NCBI GenBank assembly: GCA_025963775.1
Contig: JAOQAD010000041.1
Span: 128,751-192,750, forward strand
Direction of reading: 5' to 3'
Source of the DNA: Bacteroidota bacterium
Lineage (GTDB): Bacteria > Bacteroidota > Bacteroidia > 2-12-FULL-35-15
DNA length: 64,000 nucleotides
Shown: in pieces, positions 17,973-25,952 of the stretch
Layout: the number at the start of each line of letters is the position of its first letter
How positions within the stretch are numbered: position 1 is the stretch's first letter
Made by a program: the position numbers and the translations under genes
The notes under the pieces: model-generated
What the model was told of the DNA's origin: nothing
Seen by the model: the letters and a program-made list of their open reading frames with translations, nothing else
Database searches by the model: none

Positions 17973-18010
17973 AGATCCTTCGACTCCACTGCGTTCCGCT
18001 CAGGATGACA
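17973..18010. repeat. Dispersed repeat, CTCCACTGCGTTCCGCTCAG family
   Basis: Intergenic unit of the form GATCCTTCGACTCC(A/G)CTGCGTTCCGCTCAGGATGACA. Variants are at 8353-8392, 20397-20435 and 36023-36055, always between genes. An imperfect palindrome (ATCCT...AGGAT) that looks like a REP-type element. The start of a related unit is at 20335-20366 (GTCATGCTGACGAAGGAAGC). Confidence 0.7.
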
Positions 18011-18033
18011 TACTGCACAGAATATGTATTCTA

Positions 18034-19107
18034 TTACGCGAATTTCTTTTCAAAGGCCTGCATCACTTCTACAAGCGCCTGCACACTTTCGAGCGGCAAT
18101 GCATTGTAAAGGGAAGCACGGTACCCGCCTACATCGCGGTGTCCGCGCAGTCCGCTGTGATTTGCATCTTCCCACAACTTGTCGAACTCAGGCTCCAGCT
18201 CCGGCTTTTCCATTACGAATGTTACATTCATGCCGGATCGGTCTTCCACTGCCGTTGTGCCTTTGAAGAGGCTGTTGCGGTCGATCTCTGTGTAAATAGC
18301 ATCCGCTTTCTGCTGGTTCAGTTTTTCGATCCATGGAATGCCGCCATTGTCCTTCAGCCATCTCATAGTAAGCATGCTCACATAGATCGGGAACACAGGA
18401 GGTGTGTTGTACATGCTGTCGCCTTTGATGTGCACCTGGTAATCCAGCATCGAAAGCATTTTGCGGCCGGTCTTTCCTAATTTTGTTTCATCCACGGCGA
18501 TCATTGTTGCTCCTGCAGGGCCCATGTTTTTTTGTGCGCCTGCATAGATCAGTGCGAAATCATTTCCGTTCACCTGCCTGCTGAAAATATCGCTGCTCAT
18601 ATCGCATACCAATGGAACCGATGTTTTCGGGAAGCTTTTCATCTGCGTTCCGTAAATGGTGTTGTTGGAAGTAATGTGGAGATAATCGAGGCTGGAAGGA
18701 ATTTCATACCCTTTCGGGATATATGTGAATTTTTTGTCTTCGGAAGATGCCAGTACCTGCGTATTGCCGATGATCTTTGCTTCCTTGATCGCCTTGGTTG
18801 CCCAAACGCCGGTGTTCACGTAGCCTGCAGTGCCTTCGGTGCGCAGCAGGTTGTAAGGAACCATTGCAAACTGGAGGCTTGCGCCGCCGCCGAGAAATAA
18901 TACTTTGTAATTGTCGTTGAGCCCGAGCAGCTCCTTTACAAGGCTGCGCGCCTCATCCATTACTTTTTCGTAGTTCTTGCTGCGGTGAGAGATCTCCAGC
19001 AGGGAAAGGTTGAGCCCGTCAAAATTAATGCAGGCTTCTGCTGCCTGCTTTAAAACCTCTGCAGGCAATATGCCCGGGCCGGCGCTGAAATTGTGCACTT
19101 TGATCAT
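18034..19107 (-). CDS. serC: Phosphoserine aminotransferase
   Basis: 357 residues from ATG 19107, giving the standard N-terminus MIKVHNFSAGPGILP (an ATG five codons earlier is possible). Class-V aminotransferase fold with LGGGASLQFAMVPYNLL, the PLP-lysine motif YAGAQKNMGPAGATM, and the C-terminal GLRGHRDVGGYRASLYNA motif characteristic of SerC. Converts 3-phosphohydroxypyruvate to phosphoserine in serine synthesis and takes part in pyridoxal phosphate synthesis. No serA is adjacent. Terminator follows at 17953-17912. Confidence 0.94.
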   Translation of the reverse strand: MIKVHNFSAGPGILPAEVLKQAAEACINFDGLNLSLLEISHRSKNYEKVMDEARSLVKELLGLNDNYKVLFLGGGASLQFAMVPYNLLRTEGTAGYVNTGVWATKAIKEAKIIGNTQVLASSEDKKFTYIPKGYEIPSSLDYLHITSNNTIYGTQMKSFPKTSVPLVCDMSSDIFSRQVNGNDFALIYAGAQKNMGPAGATMIAVDETKLGKTGRKMLSMLDYQVHIKGDSMYNTPPVFPIYVSMLTMRWLKDNGGIPWIEKLNQQKADAIYTEIDRNSLFKGTTAVEDRSGMNVTFVMEKPELEPEFDKLWEDANHSGLRGHRDVGGYRASLYNALPLESVQALVEVMQAFEKKFA

Positions 19108-19249
19108 TTCTTTGGTTAACATATATGTAATTTTTGGGTGTCGGAAAGATGGATTTGCGGGATTGGAATATGATTCTGCAATTGCATATACGAAATTAGC
19201 AATTATTTAAAAGGCAGAATAAAGAAAGGCAGAATATTTTTGAGAACAG

Positions 19250-20230
19250 CTACTGTGTTTTTTTCTTCTTTTTCTTCCTGTCGACCACCTTGTTGCTTTG
19301 GTTGTTGGTCGTGGTACGGTCGTGAGGGTCATGGTAGAATTTGTCATTATCATCCCTTTCATTCACTGCATTCACATCTTCGCCGTAATTCCATTTACCT
19401 TTTTTGAAGCCAAAGCCGTCGAAGCTCAGGTCGCTGCAGTAATACTGGAACTGTCCTTCCAGCTTGGGCTGGATAGGAGCGAGGTGGCCGAAAACGATCG
19501 AATCCTTTTTGTTGCTGTAGCGCATCGACATGCTGCAGGTAGCGGAATATTCAAAAATAATGCGTTTCGGGTATTTTTTCTGGTAGTTGAAAATATCAGC
19601 TCCGAAGTGCGGAATCCCTTTGTTGTCAAAGGTCAGCACGTCGATGATCTTTTTCTGCGAGAATTTATCGTTGCCATCCCAGCCGAGCAGGGTGTAATAG
19701 GTCTTTGATTTCACCTTTTTGATGATGATCCTGTTGTAAAGCAGCCCGAACCATTTTTTGTTGTCGGTGATGGCATTCTCCGGGTTCTTTATTTCTGCGG
19801 ATTTATCAATAAGCGGGTAGAGCTGCATGCTGTCGACGCGGAACCTTTTGAAAAGGCCTTTTTTGGTGGTTTCGGAGAAATGCTCCTGGATGAAGCCGAA
19901 ATATTCCTGTGTGCCATCGTCCTTCGCCACATTCCAGTTAATGATCCGGAACTTGTTGTCGGCAGCGGTAAGCACGCCGATGTCATTTCTTAACGAATCG
20001 AACTGGTAATCATCAAAGGAATTGGGTTGAAGAAGGATCTCTTCAAACTTCTTCAGCAGCTGGCGGTTGTATTCCTGCTTTTCGGCATCTTTCTTCTTTT
20101 CGTGAAAAAGATGGTGGCAGAGCAGCTTCAGTTCGAGCTCATTGGCGCGGATGGACAGTTTTTCAAGATCGCTTTGCGCAAAAGCGCCCAGGGAGCAAAG
20201 CAGGATCAGGAAGGCCAGGGGCTTTTTCAT
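19250..20230 (-). CDS. Hypothetical secreted protein
   Basis: 326 residues with a signal peptide (FLILLCSLGAFAQ). The mature protein has an N-terminal helical region rich in Glu/Lys, then beta-type segments (FRIINWNVAKDDGTQEYFGF, TYYTLLGWDGNDKFSQKK, RIIFEYSATCSMSMRY). A widespread type of uncharacterised Bacteroidota protein; no catalytic motif is evident. The very C-terminus is a lysine run after an Asn/Thr-rich linker. Single gene on the minus strand. Confidence 0.65.
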   Translation of the reverse strand: MKKPLAFLILLCSLGAFAQSDLEKLSIRANELELKLLCHHLFHEKKKDAEKQEYNRQLLKKFEEILLQPNSFDDYQFDSLRNDIGVLTAADNKFRIINWNVAKDDGTQEYFGFIQEHFSETTKKGLFKRFRVDSMQLYPLIDKSAEIKNPENAITDNKKWFGLLYNRIIIKKVKSKTYYTLLGWDGNDKFSQKKIIDVLTFDNKGIPHFGADIFNYQKKYPKRIIFEYSATCSMSMRYSNKKDSIVFGHLAPIQPKLEGQFQYYCSDLSFDGFGFKKGKWNYGEDVNAVNERDDNDKFYHDPHDRTTTNNQSNKVVDRKKKKKKTQ

Positions 20231-20451
20231 TACTCAAAAGTAAGGATTATTAAACGGAAAGGAAAATGGATTATTGTTACCAGCAGATTTGCAATGTTCG
20301 TTTATGGTTCAAAACCGGTTAGCCAGGTGATCATTTTTGTCATGCTGACGAAGGAAGCATCTTCGCTTCGGTTACCTTAATTTTTCTGACTTTTAAGAAG
20401 ATCCTTCTCTCCACTGCGTTTCGCTCAGGATGACAAATGCTACGCGATAAA

Positions 20452-20483
20452 AACAAAAAAGGCCGTCATACCGACAGCCTTTC
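20452..20483 (-). terminator. Terminator downstream of ferredoxin gene
   Basis: Stem AAAGGCCGTC / GACAGCCTTT (one mismatch) with a T-rich tail on the minus strand (TTTTTTGTTTTT). It lies about 25 bp after the ferredoxin stop codon. Confidence 0.75.
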
Positions 20484-20507
20484 TGAAATGAAATAAAATA
20501 AAATGAT

Positions 20508-20855
20508 CTATACGTGCAGTGTTGCTTTCTTCGCCAGCAGCTCTTCTTTGCTTTCTCTCCAGTTCTCATCATCCACGCAGCAATCAACAGGGCAAACTGC
20601 CGCACATTGCGGCTCATCATGAAAGCCTACACATTCGGTGCATTTATCGGAAACGATATAATAAAGGTCCATTGCTACAGGAGTATGAGGCGTTTCTGCA
20701 TCGGAAGTGATGCCGCTTTTAGAGGTAAAAGTGCCTTTTAAGGTAGTGCCATCCGCAAAACGCCATTCGTTCCCACCCTCATATATCGCATTGTTCGGGC
20801 ATTCCGGTTCACAGGCGCCGCAATTAATGCACTCTTCCGTAATTTTAATTGCCAT
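20508..20855 (-). CDS. Ferredoxin, 2[4Fe-4S] type
   Basis: 115 residues. Two iron-sulfur motifs: [19 protein letters not shown] near the N-terminus and [21 protein letters not shown] near residue 80, the second with the longer spacing typical of Allochromatium-type ferredoxins. It carries electrons in the cytoplasm; partner unknown. Divergent from the acyl-CoA reductase gene that starts 90 bp away, so they may share a regulatory region. Confidence 0.9.
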   Translation of the reverse strand: MAIKITEECINCGACEPECPNNAIYEGGNEWRFADGTTLKGTFTSKSGITSDAETPHTPVAMDLYYIVSDKCTECVGFHDEPQCAAVCPVDCCVDDENWRESKEELLAKKATLHV

Positions 20856-20945
20856 AATAGTATTTTGTTTTTGTTAGTTTTGTAAAAAATCGATGCAAAT
20901 ATAACACAAAGCCGTTAAATAGCGGTTTAGAATAATTATAAATTA

Positions 20946-22013
20946 ATGACAACGGAAGAGCGTATAGCTGCATTGGCAGAGCTGGGAAGCTTCCTCGGGC
21001 AGTTTTCAGAAGAGGGAGGACGAAGGGAAGAAAATCCCTGGAATACGCAGTATTACGGCGATCTGCAGCAGCTCACAGAAACAGTGAACATTTACAATCC
21101 CTGGTTCAGCCCGGAAAATGTAAGGAATGCGATTGCAGCAGTTGCACAAAACCTGGAGAAAGATAAGCTGGAGAAATGGATCGCGCCGTACAGGAAGCAG
21201 CTGGATGTGAAGAAACCATTGCGCGTGGCGGTGATCATGGCCGGCAACATCCCGATGGTAGGCTTCCACGACATGCTTTGCGTTTTGATCTCCGGGAACA
21301 GGTTCACCGGAAAATTATCATCGGATGATAAATTACTTCTGCCTTTCATTGCAAAAGTGCTGATCAGCATCCAGCCTGCTTTTGCCGCTTTCATTGAATT
21401 CACGGAGGACAGGCTGAAGGGCATCGATGCGGTGATCGCTACCGGGAGCAACAATTCCGCAAGATACTTCGAATATTATTTCGGGAAATACCCGCACATC
21501 ATCCGCAAGAACAGGAATTCCGTTGCCGTGCTTACCGGTAAGGAAAGTGTTGCGGAGCTAAGAGGTTTGGGCAATGATGTATTTCAATATTTCGGCCTGG
21601 GCTGCAGGAATGTATCGAAGCTGTTCATTCCACGGGGATACGATTTCGATGTGTTTTACAGCTCTATCGTGAATTTTGGTGGTGTGGTGCAGAATAACAA
21701 GTACATGAACAACTACGAATACAACCGCACCGTGTACCTGATGAGCAGCGATCCTACTTTGCTCGACAATAATTTTTTATTGCTGAAAGAAGATGCTGCT
21801 TATGCATCGCCGGTGGGAATGCTGTTCTATGAATTTTATGATGATGTGAATGCGCTGAATGCACGCCTGCAAAACGACCGGGAACAGATCCAGTGCATTG
21901 TTTCAGAAAGCAGCGCCATAACAAATGCTTTGCCTTTGGGAACGGCTCAGTGCCCGGCGCTGGCGGATTATGCCGATGGCGTTGACACAATGAAATTCCT
22001 GGCCGGATTGTAA
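20946..22013 (+). CDS. Acyl-CoA reductase, LuxC-like
   Basis: 355 residues. It resembles the LuxC/acyl-CoA reductase branch of aldehyde dehydrogenases: PLRVAVIMAGNIPMVGFHDMLC, AVIATGSNNSARYFEYYFG, a possible catalytic cysteine in FGLGCRNVSKLFIPRGYDFD, and an NNYEYNRTVYLM segment. The family reduces long-chain acyl-CoA or acyl-ACP to fatty aldehyde. It is not in a lux operon; the following Rieske oxygenase gene is on the same strand after a 175-bp gap. A role in lipid or pigment tailoring is inference. Confidence 0.8.
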   Translation: MTTEERIAALAELGSFLGQFSEEGGRREENPWNTQYYGDLQQLTETVNIYNPWFSPENVRNAIAAVAQNLEKDKLEKWIAPYRKQLDVKKPLRVAVIMAGNIPMVGFHDMLCVLISGNRFTGKLSSDDKLLLPFIAKVLISIQPAFAAFIEFTEDRLKGIDAVIATGSNNSARYFEYYFGKYPHIIRKNRNSVAVLTGKESVAELRGLGNDVFQYFGLGCRNVSKLFIPRGYDFDVFYSSIVNFGGVVQNNKYMNNYEYNRTVYLMSSDPTLLDNNFLLLKEDAAYASPVGMLFYEFYDDVNALNARLQNDREQIQCIVSESSAITNALPLGTAQCPALADYADGVDTMKFLAGL

Positions 22014-22188
22014 CTGAAAGTTAAATTGCAGGAAAATGTTAGATGTTTTCTTGTCAGTTCGAGTTTTCGCCTTTTCGGCGAAAGTATCGAGAACTGTTAC
22101 ACTTCTCGATACGCTGCGCAACGAAGTGACACAGTTATTGAAATTGTAAACAACATTTTTACATAGCAACAGTAATAATAATCACTTT

Positions 22189-23193
22189 GTGATGGAACAA
22201 TTACCAACTCCTTCAAAATTATTTCCTTATCCCAACAGCTGGTATGTGATCGAAAATTCAGCCGGGCTTAAGCCTTTGCAGTTGCTGAACAAGCGCATTG
22301 CAGGGAAAGACCTCGTGTTGTTCCGTACAGCCGGCGGCGAAGTTTGCCTTGCGGATGCCTATTGTCCGCACCTCGGTGGGCATTTCGCGCATGGCGGACA
22401 TGTGGAAGGCGAAACCATTGTTTGTCCCTTCCATTATTTTTGCTTCGACACCAAAGGAGCCTGCACGAAAACGGGCTACGGAACAAAACCTCCGCCAAAG
22501 GCGATCCTGAAGACTTATCCTGTGAAGGAAGTGAACGGTTTTATTTTGTACTGGCATCACAGGGATGGAGAAGCGCCAACCTGGGAAGTGCCTGTGGCGG
22601 ATCATAATGATTGGACCGAGATCATGACCGCCGATTACCTGCTGAATTCACATCCGCAGGAAACCACCGAAAACAGCGTGGATGTGGGGCATTTTTCGGT
22701 CGTGCACAAATACACCAACATTACAGACCTGAAAGAGCTGAGCACGAACGGCGCTTACCTGAATGCATCCTACGGATTCAACCGGGCGCCGGAAGGCTTT
22801 ATCGGTGCCGGCACAAAAGGCATCAAGGCGGAGATCGACATTCATGTGCACGGGCTCGGCTATTCGTTCGTGGAAGTGGACCTCCCGGAAATGCAGCTGA
22901 AAACGCGGCAATATGTTTTCCCAACACCGATCGACGATAACCGGATCAACCTGAAGATCGGCATGAGCGTGAATAAAAATTACAAAGCATCGAAGATCCA
23001 CCCGGTGCTGAGCATGGTTCCACGTAAATTCCTTACAAAATTTTTACTGAATAAAGCATTCAGCGGCTACGCGCATGATGTGAGCCAGGATTTTAAGATC
23101 TGGGAAAACAAAGTGTACATGGATCATCCGGCGCTGGCAAAAGGCGACGGGCCGATAGGGAAGTACAGGCAATGGGCGAAGCAGTTTTATTGA
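22189..23193 (+). CDS. Rieske non-haem iron oxygenase
   Basis: 334 residues. Rieske [2Fe-2S] motif YCPHLGGHFAHGG (CxH) and then CPFHYFCF (CxxH) about 20 residues on. The mononuclear iron site is in ENSVDVGHFSVVHKY (Asp-His-His pattern). The length and the PPPKAILKTYPVKEVNGFILYW segment resemble KshA / DAF-36-type oxygenases that hydroxylate or desaturate steroid-like substrates. Substrate here unknown. It needs an external reductase, which is not adjacent; the ferredoxin at 20.5 kb could serve as donor, but this is inference. Confidence 0.85.
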   Translation: MMEQLPTPSKLFPYPNSWYVIENSAGLKPLQLLNKRIAGKDLVLFRTAGGEVCLADAYCPHLGGHFAHGGHVEGETIVCPFHYFCFDTKGACTKTGYGTKPPPKAILKTYPVKEVNGFILYWHHRDGEAPTWEVPVADHNDWTEIMTADYLLNSHPQETTENSVDVGHFSVVHKYTNITDLKELSTNGAYLNASYGFNRAPEGFIGAGTKGIKAEIDIHVHGLGYSFVEVDLPEMQLKTRQYVFPTPIDDNRINLKIGMSVNKNYKASKIHPVLSMVPRKFLTKFLLNKAFSGYAHDVSQDFKIWENKVYMDHPALAKGDGPIGKYRQWAKQFY

Positions 23194-23238
23194 TGAGATG
23201 TGAGATGTGAGATGTGAGATGTGAGATGTGAGATGTGA
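23194..23238. repeat. 7-bp tandem repeat (TGAGATG)n
   Basis: Six perfect copies of TGAGATG plus three bases follow directly after the stop codon of the Rieske oxygenase gene. A short polymorphic tandem repeat (microsatellite-like), probably variable in copy number. Confidence 0.9.
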
Positions 23239-23263
23239 AAAATATAAATAACAAAATTAATGA

Positions 23264-24022
23264 ATGGTTCGCATAGCATATATATTATTTTTTTGTGTTG
23301 CATTCCAAACGGATGAGCTACAGACCGGCATCCGGTATTTCAATAGCAGGGCTGCGAATGTAAAGGGCCTGCAGTCGGACGGCGCGAACATCGAAAAAGC
23401 GCTGAAGATCTTTGAAGCAGAGCTGGCGCAGAACAAAAATGTGGAAACAGCGGGTTTTTATTACCTCGAATCCCTCAATTACAAAGGCCGTTTTGTGCTG
23501 ATAAACATTGCCGATAAAAAAGCGGCCTTCAGCAAAGCGATCCAAAAAGGAAATGCGCTCATTAAGCTTTATCCTTCCAATCCCGCTATCCGTTTCTCAC
23601 TCATTACTTCCATCGGCTTGCTTGCCGAGATCAACGGTGTGCTGAAAAGTGCGGAGAACGGCGTGTTGCAGCAGATGCTTTTTCATTCGCAGGCATTGAT
23701 CAAAACCGATTCCATGTATCATTACGCTGCGGGCTGGAAGGTGCTGGGAATCCTGAATTACAAAACACCTTCTATCCCGGTTGTGCTGAGCTGGCCAGAC
23801 AAGGAGGAAGCAAAAAAGCTGCTGCGCAAATCACTGAACTATTTCCCTGCCGACCTTTCCAATAATTTTTATTATGCGGAAGCCTTGCTGGAGAATGACG
23901 AAAAGACGGAAGCGAAGATCTATTTTCAGCTGGTCGTAAAATTACCTTCCCGGAAGGAGCTGCTGCTGGAAGACGAGTACCTGAAGGCCGAAGCGAAGAA
24001 ATACCTGGAGCAGCTCAATTAA
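23264..24022 (+). CDS. Hypothetical secreted protein with helical repeats
   Basis: 252 residues. Hydrophobic N-terminus (VRIAYILFFCVAFQ) reads as a signal peptide. The rest is mainly helical with TPR-like pairs: IEKALKIFEAELAQNKNVETA, KAAFSKAIQKGNALIKLYPSN, and EEAKKLLRKSLNYFP...NNFYYAEALLENDE near the end. A role as a scaffold or chaperone-like periplasmic protein is only inferred. It is convergent with the hybrid kinase gene and overlaps its end by 4 bp. Confidence 0.6.
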   Translation: MVRIAYILFFCVAFQTDELQTGIRYFNSRAANVKGLQSDGANIEKALKIFEAELAQNKNVETAGFYYLESLNYKGRFVLINIADKKAAFSKAIQKGNALIKLYPSNPAIRFSLITSIGLLAEINGVLKSAENGVLQQMLFHSQALIKTDSMYHYAAGWKVLGILNYKTPSIPVVLSWPDKEEAKKLLRKSLNYFPADLSNNFYYAEALLENDEKTEAKIYFQLVVKLPSRKELLLEDEYLKAEAKKYLEQLN

Positions 24023-25494
24023 TTCCCGGTATCCGGCAGGAAGATCGTGAAGCGCGTACCGATGCCTTTGAAGCTTTTGAAATGAATATTTCCTTTCAGC
24101 TTTTCAATGCCGATCTTTACAATGTACAGCCCAAGCCCGGTTCCGCTGATCGATGAAGTGCCCCTGAAATACATGTCGAAGATCTTTTCCTGCAAATGGT
24201 CATCGATGCCGATGCCGTTATCATCAAAAACGATCTCAACGCCATCGTTCTTCCTGCTGACCGAAATCTTCAGGTAAGCCTGCCCGGCGTGGTAATTCTG
24301 GTATTTAATGGCATTCTGGACCAGGTTCTGGAACACCGAAGTAAGGATGAGCTTGTTCGATTTAAAGACTTTGTCCGGCGTGTTCTTTACACTGATCTCG
24401 ATCTTCGAAAATCCTTCGTGGTATTTCAGCTGTGCAAGCGTTTCCTTCACCAGCTCATCAAAATCGATCTCTTCCAGGTTCACGATCATGTCTCTCATGG
24501 TCATGCTTTGCACCAGTGAGATCAGTGTGGCATCCAGCTTTTGTGCGGAGGCTTCCACCATCTGGAAATATTTTTTGGAGGCTTCATCCTTTATTTCGGC
24601 TTTGCTTACATTGGTGAGGCCGATGATGGAACTGAGCGGCCCGCGTAAATCGTGGGAGGCCCTGTAAATAAATGTTTCCAGCTCTTTGTTCAGGATCTTC
24701 AGCTCTTCTTCCATTCGCTTTGTTTCCGTTACATCCTGGAGGATCCCGATCTGTCGCACCGCTTTTCCTTCCGAATTGAATACGTGCTTGCCGTGTGAAT
24801 ATACATAGCGCACTGTGCCGTTCCTGTGAAGCACCCGCGTGGAGTAGCTGAAAGGCTTTTGCTCCCTGTCGGCTTCATCCAGTATGGCTTTTACGTCGCT
24901 GCGCTGCTCGGGATGCACGAGAAAAAGAAAATTCTGCTGCGATGGTTCCATCTCGCCCGGTTTGAGGCCGAGGATCGAGTAGATCTCATCCGACCAGTAT
25001 TCATTGCCCGAATCAAGCTCCACTTCCCAGTTGCCGATGTGTGCAATGGATTGCGCTTCGGCAAGCCGCTTTTCTATCTCTCTTAATTCTTTTTCAGTGA
25101 TCTTTTTTTCGCGGCCCGAGCTGACTTCTTTCAGCGCCCTGCTGATCTTTCCCGGAAGGGTAAAGAGCTTGTCCTTGAGCACATAATCGGTCACACCCTG
25201 CTTGATGAGCTCTACTGCATTTTCCTCGCCCACAGCCCCGGAAACAATAATAAAAGGCACTTCAGGGCAAATGTTTTTCTTTAATTCAAATGCATCCATT
25301 GCATTGAAAGTAGGAAATGAGAAATCAGAGAGCACAATATCCGGGGCAAATTCTTTCAGCGCTTTTTCAAAGTCAGCTTTACTGGCAGTTGTGCTGTGTA
25401 CAAAATGCAATTCCTTCTTCTTTAGCTCATGGAGCATTAGCCCGATGTCGTCAACATCGTGCTCAAGGATCAGTATTTTTATCCGTGGATTCAT
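24019..25494 (-). CDS. Response regulator / PAS / histidine kinase
   Basis: 491 residues. N-terminal receiver domain (residues 1-125) with acidic DD near residue 14, phosphoacceptor Asp in [10 protein letters not shown], and Lys in [15 protein letters not shown] domain (about 150-265; [30 protein letters not shown]) and a histidine kinase with H-box [16 protein letters not shown]-box [10 protein letters not shown], and G-boxes [10 protein letters not shown] and [11 protein letters not shown] cytoplasmic, membrane-free kinase able to receive a phosphate on its own N-terminus. It overlaps the single-domain regulator upstream by 4 bp, so they are translationally coupled. Confidence 0.88.
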   Translation of the reverse strand: MNPRIKILILEHDVDDIGLMLHELKKKELHFVHSTTASKADFEKALKEFAPDIVLSDFSFPTFNAMDAFELKKNICPEVPFIIVSGAVGEENAVELIKQGVTDYVLKDKLFTLPGKISRALKEVSSGREKKITEKELREIEKRLAEAQSIAHIGNWEVELDSGNEYWSDEIYSILGLKPGEMEPSQQNFLFLVHPEQRSDVKAILDEADREQKPFSYSTRVLHRNGTVRYVYSHGKHVFNSEGKAVRQIGILQDVTETKRMEEELKILNKELETFIYRASHDLRGPLSSIIGLTNVSKAEIKDEASKKYFQMVEASAQKLDATLISLVQSMTMRDMIVNLEEIDFDELVKETLAQLKYHEGFSKIEISVKNTPDKVFKSNKLILTSVFQNLVQNAIKYQNYHAGQAYLKISVSRKNDGVEIVFDDNGIGIDDHLQEKIFDMYFRGTSSISGTGLGLYIVKIGIEKLKGNIHFKSFKGIGTRFTIFLPDTGN

Positions 25495-25937
25495 TTGTTA
25501 TTAATGTAGGGATTATTTAAAAGGAGCCAGTACATGCCCAGCTTTGCGACCGCAGCCGAAAAATTCTCAAAGCCTACCGGTTTTATTATATAGCTGTTCA
25601 CACCCAATTCATAACAGGTGCGGATATCCGGGTCTTCCGCAGAAGAGGTGAGAACCACCACTGGGATCGACCTGCTGCGCTCATCCGACTTTAGGGTCTT
25701 GAGCACTTCAATGCCGCTTACTTTCGGCATTTTAAGGTCGAGAAGGATCATCTTCGGCTTGTTGTTCGCATTCCTGTTTTCGTAATTGCCTGTCGCGAAA
25801 ATAAAATCAATTGCTTCGGCGCCATCTTTCAGGTGAACGATGTGATTGCCGATGCGCTGTTTTTTCAATGCACGGATGGCCATTTCAGCATCGCTGATGT
25901 CGTCCTCTACAAGCAGTATTTCAATTTCTGTATCCAT
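25491..25937 (-). CDS. Rcp1-like response regulator
   Basis: 148 residues, receiver domain only. Acidic pocket [12 protein letters not shown], phosphoacceptor in [14 protein letters not shown], conserved Thr/Ser in [13 protein letters not shown], and Lys in [13 protein letters not shown]. The insertion before the Asp ([15 protein letters not shown]) is typical of the Rcp1 group found next to multi-PAS kinases. It sits between two kinase genes: likely a phosphate shuttle. Confidence 0.9.
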   Translation of the reverse strand: MDTEIEILLVEDDISDAEMAIRALKKQRIGNHIVHLKDGAEAIDFIFATGNYENRNANNKPKMILLDLKMPKVSGIEVLKTLKSDERSRSIPVVVLTSSAEDPDIRTCYELGVNSYIIKPVGFENFSAAVAKLGMYWLLLNNPYINNK

Positions 25938-25952
25938 AAAATATTTTTTTAA

